Shown: positions 24,760 through 37,049 of the stretch, one piece after another
How positions within the stretch are numbered: position 1 is the first letter of the stretch
Layout: the number at the start of each line of letters is the position of its first letter
Assembly (NCBI GenBank): GCA_028023455.1
Contig: JAQFVV010012395.1
Location: forward strand, 6,012,001 to 6,076,000
Reading direction: 5' to 3'
Length of the DNA: 64,000 nt
From: Epiperipatus broadwayi
Lineage: Eukaryota > Onychophora > Udeonychophora > Euonychophora > Peripatidae
The notes under the pieces: model-generated
Seen by the model: the letters and a program-made list of their open reading frames with translations, nothing else
What the model was told of the DNA's origin: nothing
The model's database searches: none
Made by a program: the position numbers and the translations under genes

Positions 24760-25370
24760 ATCATATAATAGTAATCTACAATTCTCTGGACTTTTTTTAA
24801 TTACAATCTCTTCTATTATTTTTTTTGTAAATTTTTTTAAATTTTGTCTCATTCATTCTCTATCCAATTAACTCTATTTTTGCCTTTTTTTTTTTTAAAA
24901 AAAAAAAAGTTTTTTCTATTTACGCATTTGCACATATTTATTCTACCAATTTATTATTTAGATCTGCATTATAAATTTTTACAAGCCATTTACGTTTTAA
25001 AGATGTATTTTGAGTATTATTATAAAGATCAATAATATTCAGGATTATTATTTTTTTTTTGCAAAAGTTAAAACAAGTGCGTTTTATATTCCGGATAATA
25101 CGGTATACATACATAAACAACTTTTTGACTTCAGTAAAGTAAAAAATAAACTACATATTATTTTCCGAATCTTAAAAAAACTTCATGCTTCATTTATTTA
25201 AAAGTATCTTTTAAACTACATATACGTTTCTTCGGGTGATGGTAAACATGGCCATTTTAATTGAATTCGGAACAATCATCTAATGTTTTCATATGATTTT
25301 TAAATATACAGAATAAGGCAAATTGATTTGTCGATTATGTTTGATTAACATGATTTTCTCCACTGTCGAC
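24760..25370. other. AT-rich DNA upstream of the gene start
   Basis: No coding or repeat relationship is supported. The overlapping short frames at 24844-25201 look like chance. Confidence 0.5.
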
Positions 25371-25387
25371 GGGAAAAAAATTTTGAC

Positions 25388-25400
25388 TGACGCATGCGCC
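25388..25400. promoter_or_regulatory. NRF-1-like site in a candidate promoter
   Basis: GACGCATGCGCC contains the palindromic GCATGC core with flanking CG steps that NRF-1 binds. It lies about 235 bases upstream of the start codon, in a segment (25330-25760) with visibly more CpG than its surroundings. No TATA box at a fixed distance was identified. The role is inferred. Confidence 0.4.
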
Positions 25401-25626
25401 TATGATCATTCGCTAAGATTTTTATTTTTAAAAAACTCCCAGTAAACCACGCTGACGAGACTTCACGAACATGTTGAAGGAATATTAATTTTAAATTAAT
25501 TATTTTTTTTTTTTTAGTTTTTATTTTAAGTTTTTATTTTTTTTAGTACGCTAAATTCTAAATTTTTATTCGAATAACCAACACATACGGAAACCCAGTG
25601 TATTGTCTTAAAATTCTTTTGCGCTA

Positions 25627-25677
25627 ATGGGAGAATGGGGGATTCATCGCTTCCCAAAACTCTTCCAGTACCTATGA
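25627..25677 (+). CDS. Short upstream open reading frame
   Basis: A 16-codon frame begins eight bases before the presumed start codon, in another frame, and overlaps the coding exon. Its ATG has a weaker context (C at -3) than the main one, so leaky scanning would be expected. It may be regulatory or meaningless. Confidence 0.25.
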   Translation: MGEWGIHRFPKLFQYL

Positions 25678-25752
25678 TAATCACAGAAGATACGTCGAGT
25701 GGAATATTTAATAATAATCGAACCGGAGGCGGGCCTTCAAATGCCGGGGAAG
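25635..25752 (+). CDS. First coding exon of an unrecognised protein-coding gene
   Basis: From an ATG in strong context (A at -3, G at +4) the frame runs 39 codons and enters a perfect splice donor, AAG|GTAAGT, at 25753, leaving a phase 1 intron. The peptide starts MGDSSLPKTLPVPMIITEDT and continues with a Ser/Gly/Asn-rich segment (residues 21-39) that looks disordered. There is no signal peptide, membrane segment or known domain in this piece. Codon use is more balanced than the surrounding AT-rich DNA, and the segment sits in a CpG-richer patch, which argues for a real exon. I did not recognise the protein. Later exons were not found to the right, so either the first intron is very long or exons were missed. 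Confidence 0.6.
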
Positions 25753-28250
25753 GTAAGTTGTTTCTGTTGGAGAAGATGCTTTGTTCATTTTTTTTGTATG
25801 TTGTATATGTATAAGAGGTAATTGAAATGTTTTTTTTTTTAATTGATGAGGTGACGAGTGTTCTCTGATTAATTAAGATTCAGGCAGCTCTCATGTCAAA
25901 AGAATCTCGGAAATTAATTTTACAACCGATCATATTTGATATTAAATGTTCGATCTGGTTGGGCCTTTGAACGGCGCTAATTAATAACTGATATTAAATT
26001 TCTTCTCATTTTGGATTTCATTCGGTGAAATCAATGGAGTCGGTTTATTAATATTTAAGTTGAGGGAAAGAGTTTTTCATAAAGTTTAACGCCTTCTATT
26101 TTAGTAGCGCTTGTTTATATATTTCAGTCAAAACATTGTATGCAAAACAGGCGCCTACAATTATATATAATCAGCGTAAATACTTTATACTCCTACATAT
26201 GTACCTACAAACATACCTTTACCGTGTAAATGTGATAGGCGAACAGATCTTTTAAACTTAATTGCTTAACGAAGCAGCTGTTTTTTAAAAGAAGACGATC
26301 ACAAGTAAATATTTATTAATGTTAAATTTAAAATATTGCTATTATCCATAGCAAATATATACGAAATTATTTCTTAGTTTAAAGCGGAAAATAATGAGTG
26401 CTTTGGATGAGTGTAAATGCTCGGACCTGTTAGCTCAGTAATGGAACAGCAAAGTCAAAAACTAGAAGTTCCTGGTACAATTTCCATCCAAGAATATTGA
26501 CAAAATTTTCAGATTTAGTAAATTAAATGGCATTATTGTGTTCATCCCAATCTCTTCGGCGTATCTCTTAATGTCCAGAGCAACTAACTAACCTTACAAT
26601 AAATAAATAAATTATAACTATTTGTACTTAGGAATAATATATATTTTATTAAGCTTACTTTTGCTTAGCAGCTAAATGGTGTATATTTGCGATTTCCTAA
26701 TAAAAATAAATTAGATAATCACTACTAGTCTGCATCTGAATTGGGAATACGAATCAGCAGCTTTCATAATGTGGCTTTTTCTGCGTATATGTAAACATGC
26801 AAGGATATGTGACTAAGCTTTTATAAAAACGTGTTTGTATATTTGTGGATACAGAATGTTTTATAACTTGCATTTAGAATTTTATTAAAATATAAATTTT
26901 TATTTAGCATCAAAATTATTCTGCTACTAAAGCTTAGAATCTCTTGTATAAAAAGATTCACTTCGTCACTTCCTTGTTATTTTTATTAAAACTAAGGTCT
27001 AGACTATTAAAAAGACTAAGCTATTTGAATATGTAATTTATATAAAATATGCCAACTGAAAAGTTATTTTGCTTGGTAAAATAATTCATCCACTGAAAGT
27101 TTAAAGATTTATAAAGATTGTAATAATTGAGTTACAAGTGTGAAATTATTTGCTGCCACAATTTTGAAACCATCCACTCCAGATAAATATATTAATGATA
27201 ATTATTGATCATTTATCAAGTTTGACATTATCATGTCATTCCTAATCCATATATTAACTTTAAATCTCACTTAATGATTAATATATTTACTTTTTTTATT
27301 AAATATTAATATATAGATTAATTCAATTCAGCTCTCTTTTTCCATACGTAATATCTTCTTAAGTTATATTTAAAACTTTCATTCTGATCATATTCTTGAA
27401 ACATATAAATAAAAACACCTGAAAAAAACAAATGACTCCTAATATGCATTCTATGCTGAATCAGAACACTCAATTAGTCAACATAATTATATACTTTTTT
27501 TTATAATGGTTGTGTGTGATGAAGTATATTAGGTTCTGATCTAATGATATATTAAGTGAAACTGTAACATTATAAAATTTTGATAATTAAGTTTTGATTT
27601 TTGAACTTTAACATGAGAATTTTTTTTAAAGTGACAGAACAACCTTTTGCATATAATGGCAGTTATGTTGAACCCAAGAACTAAATATAAATTTTTTTAA
27701 AAATAATAATTTAGTTTTTTAAAAGTTGTTTATTTATAAAAGGAGAACATGAAAGTTATATAAATGATAAAAACATTTGAACTTAATTATTAAGATATTT
27801 AGTAATTGGATTTTTAAATTTCAATGAAACTGTTATGACATATTAAGGCCTTTTTATAAAAGAATTCAGATTCCTAGAGCAAAGTTCAAGGTGATATATC
27901 CAATAGTTGTTACATGACCTGAGCAATTAATCATTTGATCATATTATACTTAGTTGTTATTGCCCATGGTTGTCAATTATATTATGCTTAGTGGTAAAAT
28001 GAATTACATTTTATAGTTTTAATTCTAAAATAATAAATTCTTAATAAATAAACAATAAGTCTATAGATGCTAAGTCAATCCAGACAATATTAATGCATAA
28101 ATTCCATAACTACATCTTTACATAATACTTATCCAGGAAATGCTAAGGCACAAATTTTATTATTATATTTTCACATCTGTATCTTTTTTTGAAAGTTATT
28201 ATATATTTAGTTATTGAAATTTGAAACTGCACCAGGATACTTTTTCAGAT
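25753..28250. other. Probable intron sequence, no feature recognised
   Basis: Begins at the GTAAGT donor. AT-rich, with no exon-like frame bounded by plausible splice sites that I could support. A diverged family B trace may lie near 27395-27480. Confidence 0.4.
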
Positions 28251-28258
28251 ATTGCCAC

Positions 28259-29282
28259 CAGGGATGAAAAATCTTTTTCCCCCAAGGGCCATTTGGATAT
28301 TTATAATATTTGCAGACCATACAGAATTATTGACTTAAAAATTAGCCTCCTATATTTGATCAAAAATTTAATCAATTTATGCCTAATCATTAGAAGTGGG
28401 AAACCTTTTCAACTGGCAGCCCAATTTCACTGTTCCCTTTTAAAACAAGTGCCATAATTTTTTTTGTGAATTATAAATAAAGTAACATCATTATTATTAA
28501 TGATTGTTCCACATTTAATGCCATTTTTTTTCAATTTGCCTTCGGACTATTCTTCATACATATTTATATTCTCAAATTTCTTTTTATGTCCTGGACAGAT
28601 CAATTTATACAGTCTTTTACAAACTCCCTTTGAGAAAATGGTTTCAAATTTTCTGCCTTGTTTGTAGTTTTTAATGAAACATATCAGCCATTTGATGAAG
28701 CTCCTTTTCAAGTTTTCTATTTAAATATTTTTTTTTTTCCCAACAATTTTGTTATAATTAGAATATTTTGAAAAATATTGCCTCTTAATGTTGTGTTCTT
28801 TATTAACTGAAATACTTTCCAGGCGTATCAGGCACATTGATTTACTATTTTTTTCTATTTAAAAAATGTATTAATCAATTTCTTTTGAAGTGCACAATTT
28901 TTCTTATCTTATTCAGTGTAATAATCCCAGTAAAAAATTAAAAATAAATGCAAAATAATAATAATAAACAAAATAAAATTTGAGTTTTATTTTTGCTAGT
29001 ATATCTTTGTCTGACCATACAATATAGATAATTTTTTGGAATAATATATTTCTGATAAAATGAACTAGAACTATTATAAAGATTGGAGAAAAAAGAAAGA
29101 TGTAGTTGAGAAAATATTTTCTTTTATTTAGTTCTTAATTCAATATTTGCACTACACACATGTTTAAATATAGGTTTTGTATAGGGTCATTTTATATACA
29201 TTTTTTTGAAACTGTCCAAGGGATGGATTGAGAGCTTTCAAGGGTTAGAGTTGGCCCACAGGCCTGAAGTTCTCCATTCCTG
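28259..29282. mobile_element. Non-autonomous hAT-like element
   Basis: The left end reads CAGGGATGAAAAATC and the inverse of the right end reads CAGGAATGGAGAAC. Both match the usual hAT terminal form, with GGCC-containing subterminal sequence on each side. The interior has no transposase frame. An 8-bp target duplication was not found (flanks ATTGCCAC and CTTATATA), so the exact borders are uncertain. Confidence 0.5.
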
Positions 29283-29289
29283 CTTATAT

Positions 29290-31260
29290 ATACAAAATAT
29301 ACATGAACAGATACAAACTCAAAAAAATTTGTTGGAAGACATTAAAAGCTTTACTTTTATTTACCTATAGATATTAATATTAATCAGAAAAAAAAGAGCA
29401 ACTAAATTGAAAAGACCTCAGTGCATCTATGCAAGCTTTTATAAATTATTTACACACTACAACTACAATGCTGTTTTATAATGTTAATGTTTCAAGCAGT
29501 ATCTCATAGCAATCCTAAAAGATATATTTGTTTTAAATAATTTTCATTTCAAATTTGATTTTTTTTATAAGCATTATTTGCAATAAGTATTATACGATTT
29601 GTTAAAATATAAAATCGCAAAAAAATAAATAAATGGAGAAATAAAATTATTTTTATTTAAAATAGCTTTTAACCGGAATCAGCTGATTGTTGTTTTATAA
29701 TAAATTATTATAATGAAATAAATTTCCTATTTATTTTTTAAGCATTATTTTCAATAAGTATAATAATATTTGTTGTGAAAAAGTAAAAAAAAAAAAGATA
29801 TAGATTGCAAAGTACAAAGAAAAATTACTTGCATTTAGACTACAAGCAGTATGAGATAACACAAAATTAAAAAGTGGCATAAAATTTGCACTATGTGAAC
29901 AAAATTTAAACTAATTTCATTTTTGAAAAACATATATCTAAGAAGGTACTGAAATTGAATACATGTTCAATTAAAAAAATTTTATAAAATTAAAGTATAT
30001 GAAAATTTATAGCAGTAATACATACCAGTTATAGTTGTTGAGAATTTATTTCAGTGTCTGCAATCTTTTACAAACTTTCCTAATCATTTTTTGAAGACAA
30101 GGTTAAAATAATTCGAGAATTAATTTTAAGTTATTTAGAACATTGTTCTCTCCAATTGTGAAAAAAAAAAGAGTGATTAGTTTGTATATTGACAGAGTTG
30201 AAACGAAATTATTCCTTACACAATAATTTTGAAATTTTTCTATATCAGAATGTCTAATTGTTAATGCAATATACTGAAATTTCCTTTGTTTAGACACCAT
30301 TTTCCTTCTGATTATTGCAACCATATATTACTTAGTATAAGTGGCTGTGGTAAAACTTTTCTCAAAAAAAAAAAAAACTCTTGAGGTATTCCAGAGAAAA
30401 AAATATTTTCATGCATATTTGATTATGTGCTATTTATTAGTTTTATACAATCTTAGCCAAAAAAGCCAAAGTTATAATAAAAATAAGGACAACAAAATAT
30501 TTACTTAAAAACTTGGTGTCAGATTTATACATGTATACAATTGAGTAAGCTTGGATTCAAAACATTAAGATATGGTTTAATTTCAAAGTGGTAATTTGAA
30601 TATAATAAAAAATTAAAAGATGGTTGCTTAATTAGAGATGTATTAGATACAGGAGAAGTTTCTCAATGACAAAGGTCAGAAACTAATCTGGTGATGTAAA
30701 TAGAACAGCACTCAATGTAGATGTAATAGCATCACCACTTATTGGAATAAATTGGAGATACTAGAATCCACTTTCTGCTATATTTTTTAAGGCAAAAAGG
30801 TCTGATATGAATATCCTATATATGAAAAATCTTTTTAATCAGCCTACAGTTTTTTGTTTAATAATGGATTTTTTTAAAAATTTTAAATAAATAATGCTTA
30901 TTTTAATTGAACTTCTGCAAAAAATATGTAAATATGACATACATAAGATTTTATAATTATCATGTGACTCTTTATGGCATCTTCATTAATTTAATTAGCT
31001 TTAATGAGCTATGATATTTATTATATTTTGTTCCAAGCCACTCTCACATACTTGATGCATTATAGCTCATATTTTGTTGATAAGTTTTGATTACAATAGA
31101 ATACATATTGTTTAATGAACTGCAAACATAAACTATATTCCAGCATGCACATTCATATATGTTACTTTTTATATGTATAATATACATATATAAATTAAAA
31201 ATTAAATATTGCCTAACATTACACTAGCAATTAAAAATAAATAGAAATTCATATAACACT
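29290..31260. other. AT-rich DNA with a diverged family A trace
   Basis: At about 30610-30700 a degenerate family A interior is visible (GAGAAGTTTCTCA, then GTCAGAAACTAATCTGG). The rest has no supported feature. Confidence 0.4.
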
Positions 31261-31267
31261 ACAATAC

Positions 31268-31648
31268 TAGCCAAAACAATAAAATTTTATTAAAATTCTT
31301 ACACAATCATGGTTTCATTTATTAACAAATAGACTTTCTCAAGTTAAATTGGACTAAACATACAACATAGTCTTCCAATCATTCACTTCAACAACCAATT
31401 TCCTTTCACATCAAAGAATATCTTCATGAGATTGATGGCCTCAGATTCAAAAAATTTTATCATCAAAGTTGAAAAGAAAAGTAAAAGAAACTTTGATGAT
31501 AACATTTTGAAGTGAATGATGGGAAGACTATTTTGTTTTGTGTATATATGTTTTGCATTTAATAGAATTTCATTTGAGAAGGTCAATTGTTAATAGATGA
31601 AACCACGATTGTGTAAGAATTTTAATAAAATTTTGTTGTTTTGGCTAA
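31268..31648. mobile_element. Fold-back element with about 55-bp terminal inverted repeats
   Basis: The left end TAGCCAAAACAATAAAATT is mirrored at 31647 downward, and the similarity continues for about 55 bases (GATTGTGTAAGAATTTT). Weaker inverted similarity continues inward through the CATTCACTTCA block near 31380 and its mirror near 31510. Non-coding; the frame at 31383-31586 lies inside it and is not a gene. Confidence 0.8.
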
Positions 31649-31659
31649 TATTATAAAGT

Positions 31660-34600
31660 TATAAGAATTTCTATTTTATTTTATATATGAGTTAAGATGA
31701 TAATATAAACAAAAAATTTAAGGGAGCATATTTCCATATATTTTTACTGCACGTATATTTGCTCATTCACGTTCATTCAAAACTTTTTAAAAAAAAATTC
31801 TGTCATATTATTTTTTTTTAATATAATGAACAGTGAGTTGTCAGACTTTCATAGCAGTTGAACATGTTCTGAACACTATCCCTTTTCTTTAGTAATTTTT
31901 TTTGCCTATTCAAATGTAATAGAAATCTTGTTTTCAGCAGATTATGTCCTTTCTAGTTGGTTTTATGTTTTTAAGCCTATATTGACTTTAAAATCTATAC
32001 ATTGTCTCTATTTTTCATAAAATATTCATATTTATGGTAACTCTTCAAACTTTTAGTTTTATGATGCAATACAATAATTTTTTACAGTTTTTTTCTGCCA
32101 TTACTAAATCAATAACTTTCATTTTATCATTTAGGGAAAATACTTTATGATTTTTTAAAATTATGTAAAACCTTTAGCTTTACACTTGGAAAACATTTTA
32201 TTGTATTAACCATTGTATCATATCAAATTTAAAAAAAAAAAAACATAAAATGAGTGAAGAAAATATATTTTCTCTTGACGTAGCTTGAGAAATGTTTTAG
32301 TAAACATCAAAAGGCTGCTGCTATATTATAAATTTTGCATAAATTACTGCTAAACTTCGCTTAAAATCTCAATGTAAGCTGACACTCCCAAAATAGGCTA
32401 TGAATATGGAGACTTAAGTTCTCTGAAAGTACTCAGCTGTATAATTCTTTTCTAATAATACTAAGCTTCACTTTTTTTTATAAAGCGCAATTTAAAATTT
32501 ATAAACTTTATTAAATTTTTAAATTTTATTGTTTTAATTTTTTGTTTATTCACATTTTTTTAATAACATAAAATTAGTGTAGGTCTATTGCTACAATGCT
32601 TATGGCACCTTCATTGTATATAAGCTTTGGTTAAACAGCAATACTTCTAAACTTTCATTATCATTTCTGATTTTCTGATTGTCATCATTATTAACATGAT
32701 GAAATAGTGGTTCTTTCTTTGATGTGAGTCTATTAGAAATTAATTATAGAATTCTGTTAATAACAGTTGTCCGATATAAGATTTAAATAGATCACAAATT
32801 CTCAATCTCACAATTGCAATATCAAATCATTTATAACTTTATCTGGAATCATGTCATTTAAACAAATCTCTCTCATTCTCATTGTCTTTCATGTGCTATA
32901 TATAATTATTAATTTTTTTGAGATCTTACCTAAGCAGAAAATAAATTTATGAATATAATACAACAAAAATCACACCTTCAGATTTTAAAAACTGATTTCT
33001 GACCCAGGCTGGATGAGATGTTAGATAAAGAAATCAAGACACCCAATGGCTCTTTACATTGATTATTCAGGGTTTCAAAACCTTAAGATGTTTAAAATGT
33101 TTGCATTATTAGCATAGATAATATGAACATAAAATTAAAATTGGAATGTATATTACCTGAATGAAAGCCAAATTGCCAAAACATTCATTAAAACATCATA
33201 TAGTGCCACTTATCTTGACTATGATGTACAGTTATTCATATAATTTAAGTGGCATTATGTTGCTTTTCATTGGATGTATAATATTCATAAATATTATGGA
33301 GTGATATTCATACCTAGTTTTCATAACATGACAGACAAAATGAAAACTCACTCAAAGTGCATAAAAGTATTTAACCACAATGAGCAAATGCAGATTGTGA
33401 GACAGATATCTGAAAAAGATGACCCCCCCCCCCCAACGATATATTTCATGCCAAATTACTTTTATTCAGATTCATAATCTTTTACTTATTTCTCTTCTCC
33501 TTGCTTATAATTTTTATCAGTATCAAATTATTAAAATTTGACCTAAAGATGCCAATCTTACTACTCTGTCAATTATGATACCCGCCTTCTTCAGATAAAT
33601 ACCATAATGATTACTATTACTCATTTATTAGACTAGAAATTGTTATATACTTTTTATTCAGATATACACTTTAAATGTAATTTAAAAAATATATAATTTA
33701 TTATTAAACTCAACACATGGACTAATTAATTCAACTGCATTCCATCTTTTTATATGTGCATTGTTGTAAATATAATTATGACTTTTCATTCCACCTCCTC
33801 TATTTTAATCATACAAATAAAGACATAATAAAAAAAGTAAATACTTTGTCCCCAGATGCATTTTAGACTAAACTGGCATTCATTAATTGGACCAGGTTAC
33901 AACTTCTCATATCTTGCATTAAACTTGCTCAGCAAGTGATCTAAAGGCGCAACTCGTGATGACCAGATTTCCCTCTTCCCCGGCAAATAAATATTATTAA
34001 GATATTTATTTGTGGGGGGGGGGGGGGTGATGTCATAGCTGTGACTGTAGGAAATTTGGCACTTTTATATTAAATTGTGATTGTACATATTTACTATATA
34101 TATTATTAGATAGATAGAATCCTTTAATTTCTTAAAATATATACGATTAAATTTAATTATTAATTAGTACATCATACAGCTTTATATTTGTTGACTAATG
34201 ACGCCATTTATAAAACTGTATTATCATTTGCAAATTGTCAATATAGAGAATACTATTGTGTTTCTTTTTCCCCCAACTTAAACTAATATATCTATTGTAA
34301 TGAAGTGTAGCTTCTCTTTATTCAAAATGATTCCAGTAGATGTTAATTTCTTTAAATATATGTCTGTATATTTTATCTTATTTTTAAAAATATAGATTAT
34401 TCACTTTGTTATATTGCTTCTATTTTTGTTGTTGTTGTCATCCAGCCTGAAGATTTATGTCATAATTTTGGATGCATTCAATGACTGTTACATGGTAGTA
34501 AACATAAAAGATTAGCATTAATGCTAGACTATATTTATTGTTAAATTTATTCATCAACAGGTGATTCAATCTGAAGACTTGTGCTAACTTTTAAGATGAT

Positions 34601-34680
34601 TGAAACACTAAGGGCAAAAGAGAAGACAGGCTTGAAGCTGAATGAAAGTAGTTTAACCATAGGTAGCCATCACAATAATA
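31660..34680. other. AT-rich DNA with old repeat traces
   Basis: A diverged family A right arm is readable at about 33005-33070 (GGATGAGATGTTAGATA, then ATTGATTATTCAG). Diverged family B traces may lie near 33840-33910. Homopolymer runs: C at 33423-33434 and G at 34014-34027. No gene supported. Confidence 0.4.
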
Positions 34681-34699
34681 AAAAAAAAGTGTATGACTT

Positions 34700-34815
34700 T
34701 ATTTATAGAGAATTCATAAGAAGTTCAAATGCCAGACTTGCAAGTGGTAGAATCAATTCTGGGGCCTCCTGATTCCAAGTTGATGCTCTACCAATTGTAC
34801 CCCATCCTGCGGGGC
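34700..34815 (-). mobile_element. tRNA-derived SINE head (family S4)
   Basis: On the minus strand a tRNA-like head reads GGGGTACAATTGGTAGAGCA, followed by an anticodon-arm-like segment and a degenerate B box (AGAATTGATTC). It is too diverged to be a tRNA gene. It overlaps the end of the frame 34581-34772, which is therefore not coding. Confidence 0.5.
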
Positions 34816-34859
34816 AGCTATTGCAATTAAAACTAGTTATGTTATCAGAATAAGCTTAC

Positions 34860-34975
34860 GATAAGAGTACCAAACTCCATATAGTAGTGTGACCAAGTGC
34901 AAGCTTTCATAGCATTACTGTATATTTGATTTTCTCACTAACAGCATGTGTAAGCATATGAAATGGTGATCATAT
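34860..34975. repeat. Family A terminal fragments
   Basis: AACTCCATATAGTAGTG (left arm end) and GAAATGGTGATCATATGATG (outer flank) are family A ends without the interior. Confidence 0.6.
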
Positions 34976-35154
34976 GATGTTTTGATGGTTTTAATAAGTT
35001 TATGCTTGATTGAAGGTTTTTTGATTTTATCAGTAAAATGTTAATGAGATCTTAAAAAATTAATGAGATCAAATGATGTGAGGGAATAGAGTGAGCAATA
35101 ATAGTAAGGTGAAGCAGGAGCAGACTGTTTAATGAATGTATTGTCCTATGTAGT

Positions 35155-35225
35155 TTGGTGCAGTGACAGAGTGGCAGAATTTTGAGCTTAAAGCTTATGA
35201 ATCATGTTGTGCTCTGCCACTTTAG
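35155..35225 (+). mobile_element. tRNA-derived SINE head (family S3)
   Basis: TTTGGTGCAGTGACAGAGTGG matches the A-box region of the minus-strand copies at 15209-15229, 53195-53235 and 58226-58240. Confidence 0.5.
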
Positions 35226-35229
35226 CTAC

Positions 35230-36390
35230 TCAAACTTCTTTCAAATTCTTGAGAAACAAAACCATTTGATTTTTTTAAATATTTTTTATATACTGAATCT
35301 ATTGTGCATGATATTGATGCAAATGGTGAATACTAGGTAATACCTGCACTCAGAGTAAAAGGTTTAGGAAATTGCATTGGTTCTTTAAACTTAAGGAAGC
35401 CATTATTAAGGCAAATTGATAGTAGCAAATGAAAGAGTAAAAACTGTGGCAAGAATTGATTTTGAACATTGGGAAGAAGTGATTCTGAATCACAAGACTA
35501 AAAGAAGGATTAAAATCTATCAGCTATTGAAAAAAATCTGTATCCCAATGTAAAGTGACTAGAGATCAGTTCTCTCCAAGCTGCCAACAATGCCTTCTCT
35601 GAATTATATATGTTATGTAGCAAAATAGTTTAGCTGTTTACCATAAAAATTTTAAAAAGTTAACATATCTGGATCACATGTTATAATCAGGAAATATGAC
35701 AATATGTTTTATATCTTAACCCATTTACATTGGGTAGAAAGTAAGCCATGAGTCACAAGAATTTATTTGAATGGTTTGTAAGATTTCATGATAGCAGGGA
35801 GAATATTGAAGATGATTGCTCAAGGTACTAAATATACTGTCACATTTCATATTATAACTTGTAATTTAGATATGCTAGTACCTTAAAATTTTTGTGGTGA
35901 ATAATTGAACTATTTTGTACATTGGCTGTGTTGATTTGGATATGGTACTGTAGACAGTTTGGAGAAAGAACCAATCACCTTTTCACTCAGACACACAATA
36001 TATATGTATATACATTAGCCATGATAATAGGTTTGTTAGTAAACTGGCTTGAAATACATAATGATCTTCTTATGGGTAACATTGATACAATTAGTTTATT
36101 TAATTTTTTTAAAGGATGATATCCACAAAAAAAGATATTTGATTAAGACCTTCCAATGCAATTGATCTTAGGTTATCCACTGAAGGCATTAGTATTGAAG
36201 AATCATTTGTAAAGATGAATTATGTCTAAATACACTTGGTTAAAAGTGTGATGGTGATGAAATTATGTTTTATAAAAACTGGATGGAATCAAATTTACTA
36301 TAAGCATGGCATGGTGTTTTAAATGTGAAACCTCACAAGTAGTTCCAATATGATGATCACTATCTCATACTAGCACATAATTGTTATTAA
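35230..36390. other. AT-rich DNA, nothing recognised
   Basis: No supported feature. Confidence 0.5.
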
Positions 36391-36398
36391 ACAATTCA

Positions 36399-36701
36399 AA
36401 ACAAAGCAAAACTCTCCATATAGTAGTGCCATCTTGTGCCAACAAGAGCAATCAATGGATGCCAGAATGCTTGTGCATAAAATCCCTATCTAGTGCCTAC
36501 TCATCCAATATCCTAAGATCTAGATGCAGTGCTCTCAGATCCAAGGCTCCTCACTGATGAAGGCCACAAGCCAGAAACTAGTCTGGGGATATTGGATGAG
36601 TAGGCACTAGATAGGGATTTTATGCACAAGCCTTCTGGAATCCATTGATTGCTCTTGTTAGCACAAGATGGCACTACTATATGGAGAGTTTTGCTTTGTT
36701 T
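36399..36701 (+). mobile_element. Family A element, most complete palindromic copy
   Basis: Inverted arms 36399-36513 and 36587-36701 are 115 bases each, with few mismatches. They are exactly symmetrical around a 73-base centre (36514-36586) that contains a hammerhead motif. Termini read AAACAAAGCAAAACTCTCC and its inverse. No obvious target duplication and no protein frame of its own. Confidence 0.9.
36548..36589 (+). ncRNA. Best family A type I hammerhead motif
   Basis: 42 nt: TCCTCA; CTGATGA (36554-36560); A; stem II GGC/GCC with loop CACAA; A; GAAA; stem III AC/GT with loop TA; triplet GTC (ends 36583); TGGGGA. Stem I has six pairs including one wobble. The box is the most common natural form and GTC is the preferred triplet. 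The A-A opposition at the base of stem II is atypical. Confidence 0.75.
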
Positions 36702-36829
36702 AGTTCCAATATGAATAATACATTTAGAGTCTTTGAGCAAATTAATAAATCGAATAAAATGTAATGCTTGTCTAAAAAGTTTTTGATGATGATATAATAG
36801 TAATAATTATATGTTGAATTATTTCCATT

Positions 36830-37040
36830 GTCTAATATTAAGTGTTAAATGTCCTTAGAAAAATTCATATTTTATCTAAATTCTCCAAATACTTTCATTT
36901 GTTAAAAATATAACATGATGTTTTGAGTGCACTATTCTTATTTCTTTTTAAGTTGTTGCTTGTCTAACAATAGCAATACTAGCATGGAAATTGAACCTGG
37001 TTGTTTAGATTTGTGAATAATGAATTTAAAATGATATCTA
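36830..37040 (+). repeat. Family F dispersed repeat
   Basis: Similar over about 200 bases to 57590-57800: TCTAATATTAAGTGTTAAAT, then AGAAAAATTC, then ATGTTTTGAG and CATGGAAAT. Class unknown; non-coding. Confidence 0.6.
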
Positions 37041-37049
37041 ACCAGTTAA

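Noticed and set aside
28221-28457. 78-codon frame as a gene
   Set aside because: It lies across the left end of a non-autonomous hAT-like element and has no recognisable domain.
32340-32480. LINE L-c fragment
   Set aside because: About 50 bases resemble 60250-60310 (GTACTCAGCTGTATAATTCT and following), but the match is too short and diverged to support.
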